Under the pieces are notes generated by a model that made no database searches, had not been told where the DNA came from, and saw nothing but the letters and a program-made list of their open reading frames with translations. DNA of 64,000 nt from Nocardia miyunensis NBRC 108239 (GTDB lineage: Bacteria; Actinomycetota; Actinomycetes; Mycobacteriales; Mycobacteriaceae): NCBI RefSeq assembly GCF_001613065.1, contig NZ_BDBQ01000039.1:89055-153054 (forward strand). Direction: 5' to 3'. Positions 62,438-64,000 of this stretch are shown piece by piece. Each line of letters begins with the position of its first letter. The stretch's first letter is position 1. The position numbers and the translations under genes are program-made.

Positions 62438-63222
62438 GGATCGCACTCGCCCAGCTGGCCAGCCTTCCCGGCGACGTCGGCGCGAACATCGCGCGCGCGG
62501 CCGCCGTGGTGCGTGCTACGGACACCGATGTGCTCGCGTTCCCGGAGCTCTACACGTGCGGCTACGACCCGGCAGGCATCGCCGCGAACCCGCGGTGGTC
62601 GCTGACGCCCTCCGCGCTGACGCCCCTGGCCGATGCCGCGGCCGAAGCCGGGACGTGGGTGCTGCTCGGCGCGTCCGTTGCCACGAGGAACCGACCGCTC
62701 AACGCCGTGGTGGTACTCGGTCCGGATGGGACCGTGCGCGGCCAGTACGTCAAGAATCACCTGTGGGGCGCGGAGAAGCGCGTCTTCGACCCGGGCCACG
62801 GCCTGCTCCTACTCGACCTCGGCGAGGTCTCGGTGGGTGTGGGCGTGTGCTACGACGCCGGTTTTCCCGAGCCGGCACGGGCCTACGCCCGCGCCGGGGC
62901 GCATGCCGTGCTGTTCTGTTCCGCCTTCGCCGCCGGCCCCACCGAACACCGTTACCGCGTGTATCACCCGGCCCGCGCGCTGGAGAACACCGTGTACACA
63001 CTCGTGGTCAACGCCGTCGGCGACGTCGCGGGGGAACGCTACTTCGGCGCGAGCGGCGCGTGGAGCCCGGCGGGACAGCCGCTGGTCACCGCCGGTCGCG
63101 GTGAAGAAGTGTGCATCGCGGAGATTTCCCCGGCGGAGGTCGCCCGCACTCGTGAACACCTGACCTATCTCACCGATCTGTCTTCAGGAGCCAGTCATGT
63201 CGCCCGTCTTTCCCGAGTCTGA
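62434..63222 (+). CDS. Nitrilase-superfamily amidohydrolase
   Basis: 262 aa; ATGA overlap with the deacylase. Catalytic Glu in VLAFPELYTCGYDPAGIA, Lys in VRGQYVKNHLWGAEKRVFDP, Cys in VGVGVCYDAGFPEPARAYAR. The FPELYTCGYDP and KNHLWGAEKRVF segments resemble the aliphatic amidase / carbamoyl-hydrolase branch. It is a different subgroup from the amidase at 50071 in the aromatic operon. It probably frees ammonia from an amide in the same route as the deacylase and the M24 hydrolase. Confidence 0.88.
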   Translation: MRIALAQLASLPGDVGANIARAAAVVRATDTDVLAFPELYTCGYDPAGIAANPRWSLTPSALTPLADAAAEAGTWVLLGASVATRNRPLNAVVVLGPDGTVRGQYVKNHLWGAEKRVFDPGHGLLLLDLGEVSVGVGVCYDAGFPEPARAYARAGAHAVLFCSAFAAGPTEHRYRVYHPARALENTVYTLVVNAVGDVAGERYFGASGAWSPAGQPLVTAGRGEEVCIAEISPAEVARTREHLTYLTDLSSGASHVARLSRV

Positions 63223-64000
63223 ATACGACCAGCGCCTGGCCACGCTGCGTGAGAAGTTGCGGGCCGACGGGCTGGACGCCGTCGTGGTGCACACACCGGA
63301 GAACGTGTGCTATCTATCCGGCCACGCGACGCCCGGTTACTACACGTACCAGTGCCTGGTGGTCACCGCCGACGGTGAGGCCGCGCTGCTGATGCGCCAG
63401 ACCGAGACCGAGAACGCGCTCGCCACAACATATTTCAAGCGAATCAACGGTTTCCCGGACAGCGCGGACCCGATCGCGGCGACCGTCGAACTGCTCGCCG
63501 AGCTCGCGCCGGGCGCGCGGGCGGTCGGCATCGAGGCCAGGTCGTGGTTCCTGCCGCCGGAATCGTTCCTGCGCCTGCGCTCCCTGCTGGCGGATGCGGG
63601 CGCCGCGGTGTCCACGATCGACAGTGCGCTGGCGGCGGCACGACTCATCAAGTCCCCGGCGGAGATCGAGCAGATCCGGCTGGCGGCGCAGAGCACCAAC
63701 GCGGGCATGGCGGCGGCCGCCCGCGCCGCGGTCCCCGGAGCGAGCGAACGTGCTGTGGCGGCAGCGGCTTTCGCGGGGTTGATCGAATCGGGGTCGGAGT
63801 ACTTCGGGATGGAGCCGTTCGTGGCGTCGGGACCGCGTGCGGGCACGATCCACGCGAGCTGGTCCGATCGGGTCATCGAGCGGGACGAGGCGGTACTGCT
63901 GGAGATGTCGGCCGCGCGCGGCCGGTACAACGCGCCGTTGATGCACACCGTGTGGACGGGCGAGCTGCGCGGCGAGGCGGCCGCGATGGCCCAGGCCTGC
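63197..64000 (+). CDS. M24-family hydrolase (Xaa-Pro dipeptidase / creatinase / ectoine hydrolase type), cut by window end
   Basis: At least 268 codons from ATG 63197, with AGGAG seven bases upstream; the start lies inside the end of the amidase gene (26-bp overlap). An N-terminal creatinase-like domain is visible: YDQRLATLREKLRADGLDAV, VVHTPENVCYLSGHATPGYY, AVGIEARSWFLPPESFLRLR and RLIKSPAEIEQIRLAAQSTN. The catalytic pita-bread domain starts (GSEYFGMEPFVASGPRAGTI, then HASWSDRVIERDEAVLLEM), and GRYNAPLMHTVWTGE corresponds to the first metal region. Metal ligands of the C-terminus are outside the window. The YYTYQCLVVTADGE segment is reminiscent of ectoine hydrolase (DoeA/EutD). Confidence 0.87.
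   Translation, partial: MSPVFPESEYDQRLATLREKLRADGLDAVVVHTPENVCYLSGHATPGYYTYQCLVVTADGEAALLMRQTETENALATTYFKRINGFPDSADPIAATVELLAELAPGARAVGIEARSWFLPPESFLRLRSLLADAGAAVSTIDSALAAARLIKSPAEIEQIRLAAQSTNAGMAAAARAAVPGASERAVAAAAFAGLIESGSEYFGMEPFVASGPRAGTIHASWSDRVIERDEAVLLEMSAARGRYNAPLMHTVWTGELRGEAAAMAQAC

Overview
The window is a GC-rich actinobacterial chromosome segment, most like Nocardia or a close relative. The evidence is the conserved Mycobacteriales gene order rplS - lepB - rnhB - DUF2469 - yraN - comM - dprA - xerC - siderophore-interacting protein - M23 peptidase - rpsB - tsf - pyrH - frr - cdsA - rlmN, together with Tat and lipoprotein signals of actinobacterial type and frequent GTG/TTG starts. 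The genus is inferred; only the gene order and protein families are seen.

Region 1 (1-22.7 kb) is housekeeping backbone: a decayed SDR, the RNA-binding factor Tex, a membrane protein, rplS with a clear terminator, two tandem signal peptidase genes that look leaderless, rnhB, the DNA-processing set comM-dprA-xerC, an iron-linked siderophore-interacting protein, the ribosome and translation genes rpsB-tsf and pyrH-frr-cdsA, a purple-acid-phosphatase-like enzyme, a LapA-like membrane protein and rlmN.

Region 2 (22.7-41.4 kb) is an accessory island fused to the 3' half of rlmN. The native rlmN is intact, but 3' pieces of rlmN recur at 35.63-36.20 kb (complete 3' half), 39.65-39.72 kb, 39.84-40.13 kb and 41.19-41.37 kb. 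The copies with a visible left edge start at the same codons (those for MGEP), as expected for repeated insertion at one attachment site. The first segment carries a minus-strand gene set: a von Willebrand A (VWA) protein, a PP2C phosphatase and an unusual kinase, then a second VWA-PP2C-kinase triad, then an SF1 helicase with a C-terminal nuclease-like domain. This is a doubled TerY-P (YegL-YegK-YegI-like) phospho-signalling system tied to a DNA-processing enzyme, and is the best candidate for an undescribed defence or stress system here. A DUF234-type ATPase with a palindromic promoter lies beside it. The second segment is a regulator/SDR/aldo-keto reductase cassette bounded by a perfect 37-bp inverted repeat, followed by a mosaic of ATPase and rlmN fragments and a small secreted repeat protein.

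Region 3 (41.5-55.8 kb) holds a GH3 glycosidase, then a tightly overlapping catabolic operon: a two-subunit Rieske oxygenase with a NuoF-like flavoprotein and a ferredoxin, SDRs, a 2,5-dihydroxypyridine-dioxygenase-like enzyme, an isochorismatase-like amidase, a fused LigA-LigB dioxygenase, a nitrilase-type amidase, a maleate-isomerase-like protein, an old-yellow-enzyme reductase and a divergent GntR regulator. Together they resemble a maleamate-type route for an N-heteroaromatic compound.

Region 4 (55.8-64 kb) is a polar amino-acid-type ABC transporter operon with a GntR regulator, an aminotransferase, an enolase-superfamily enzyme, an M20 deacylase, an amidase and an M24 hydrolase (cut by the window end). 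It probably imports and dismantles an N-acylated or cyclic amino-acid-like compound, perhaps ectoine-like. No rRNA, tRNA or CRISPR array was recognised.
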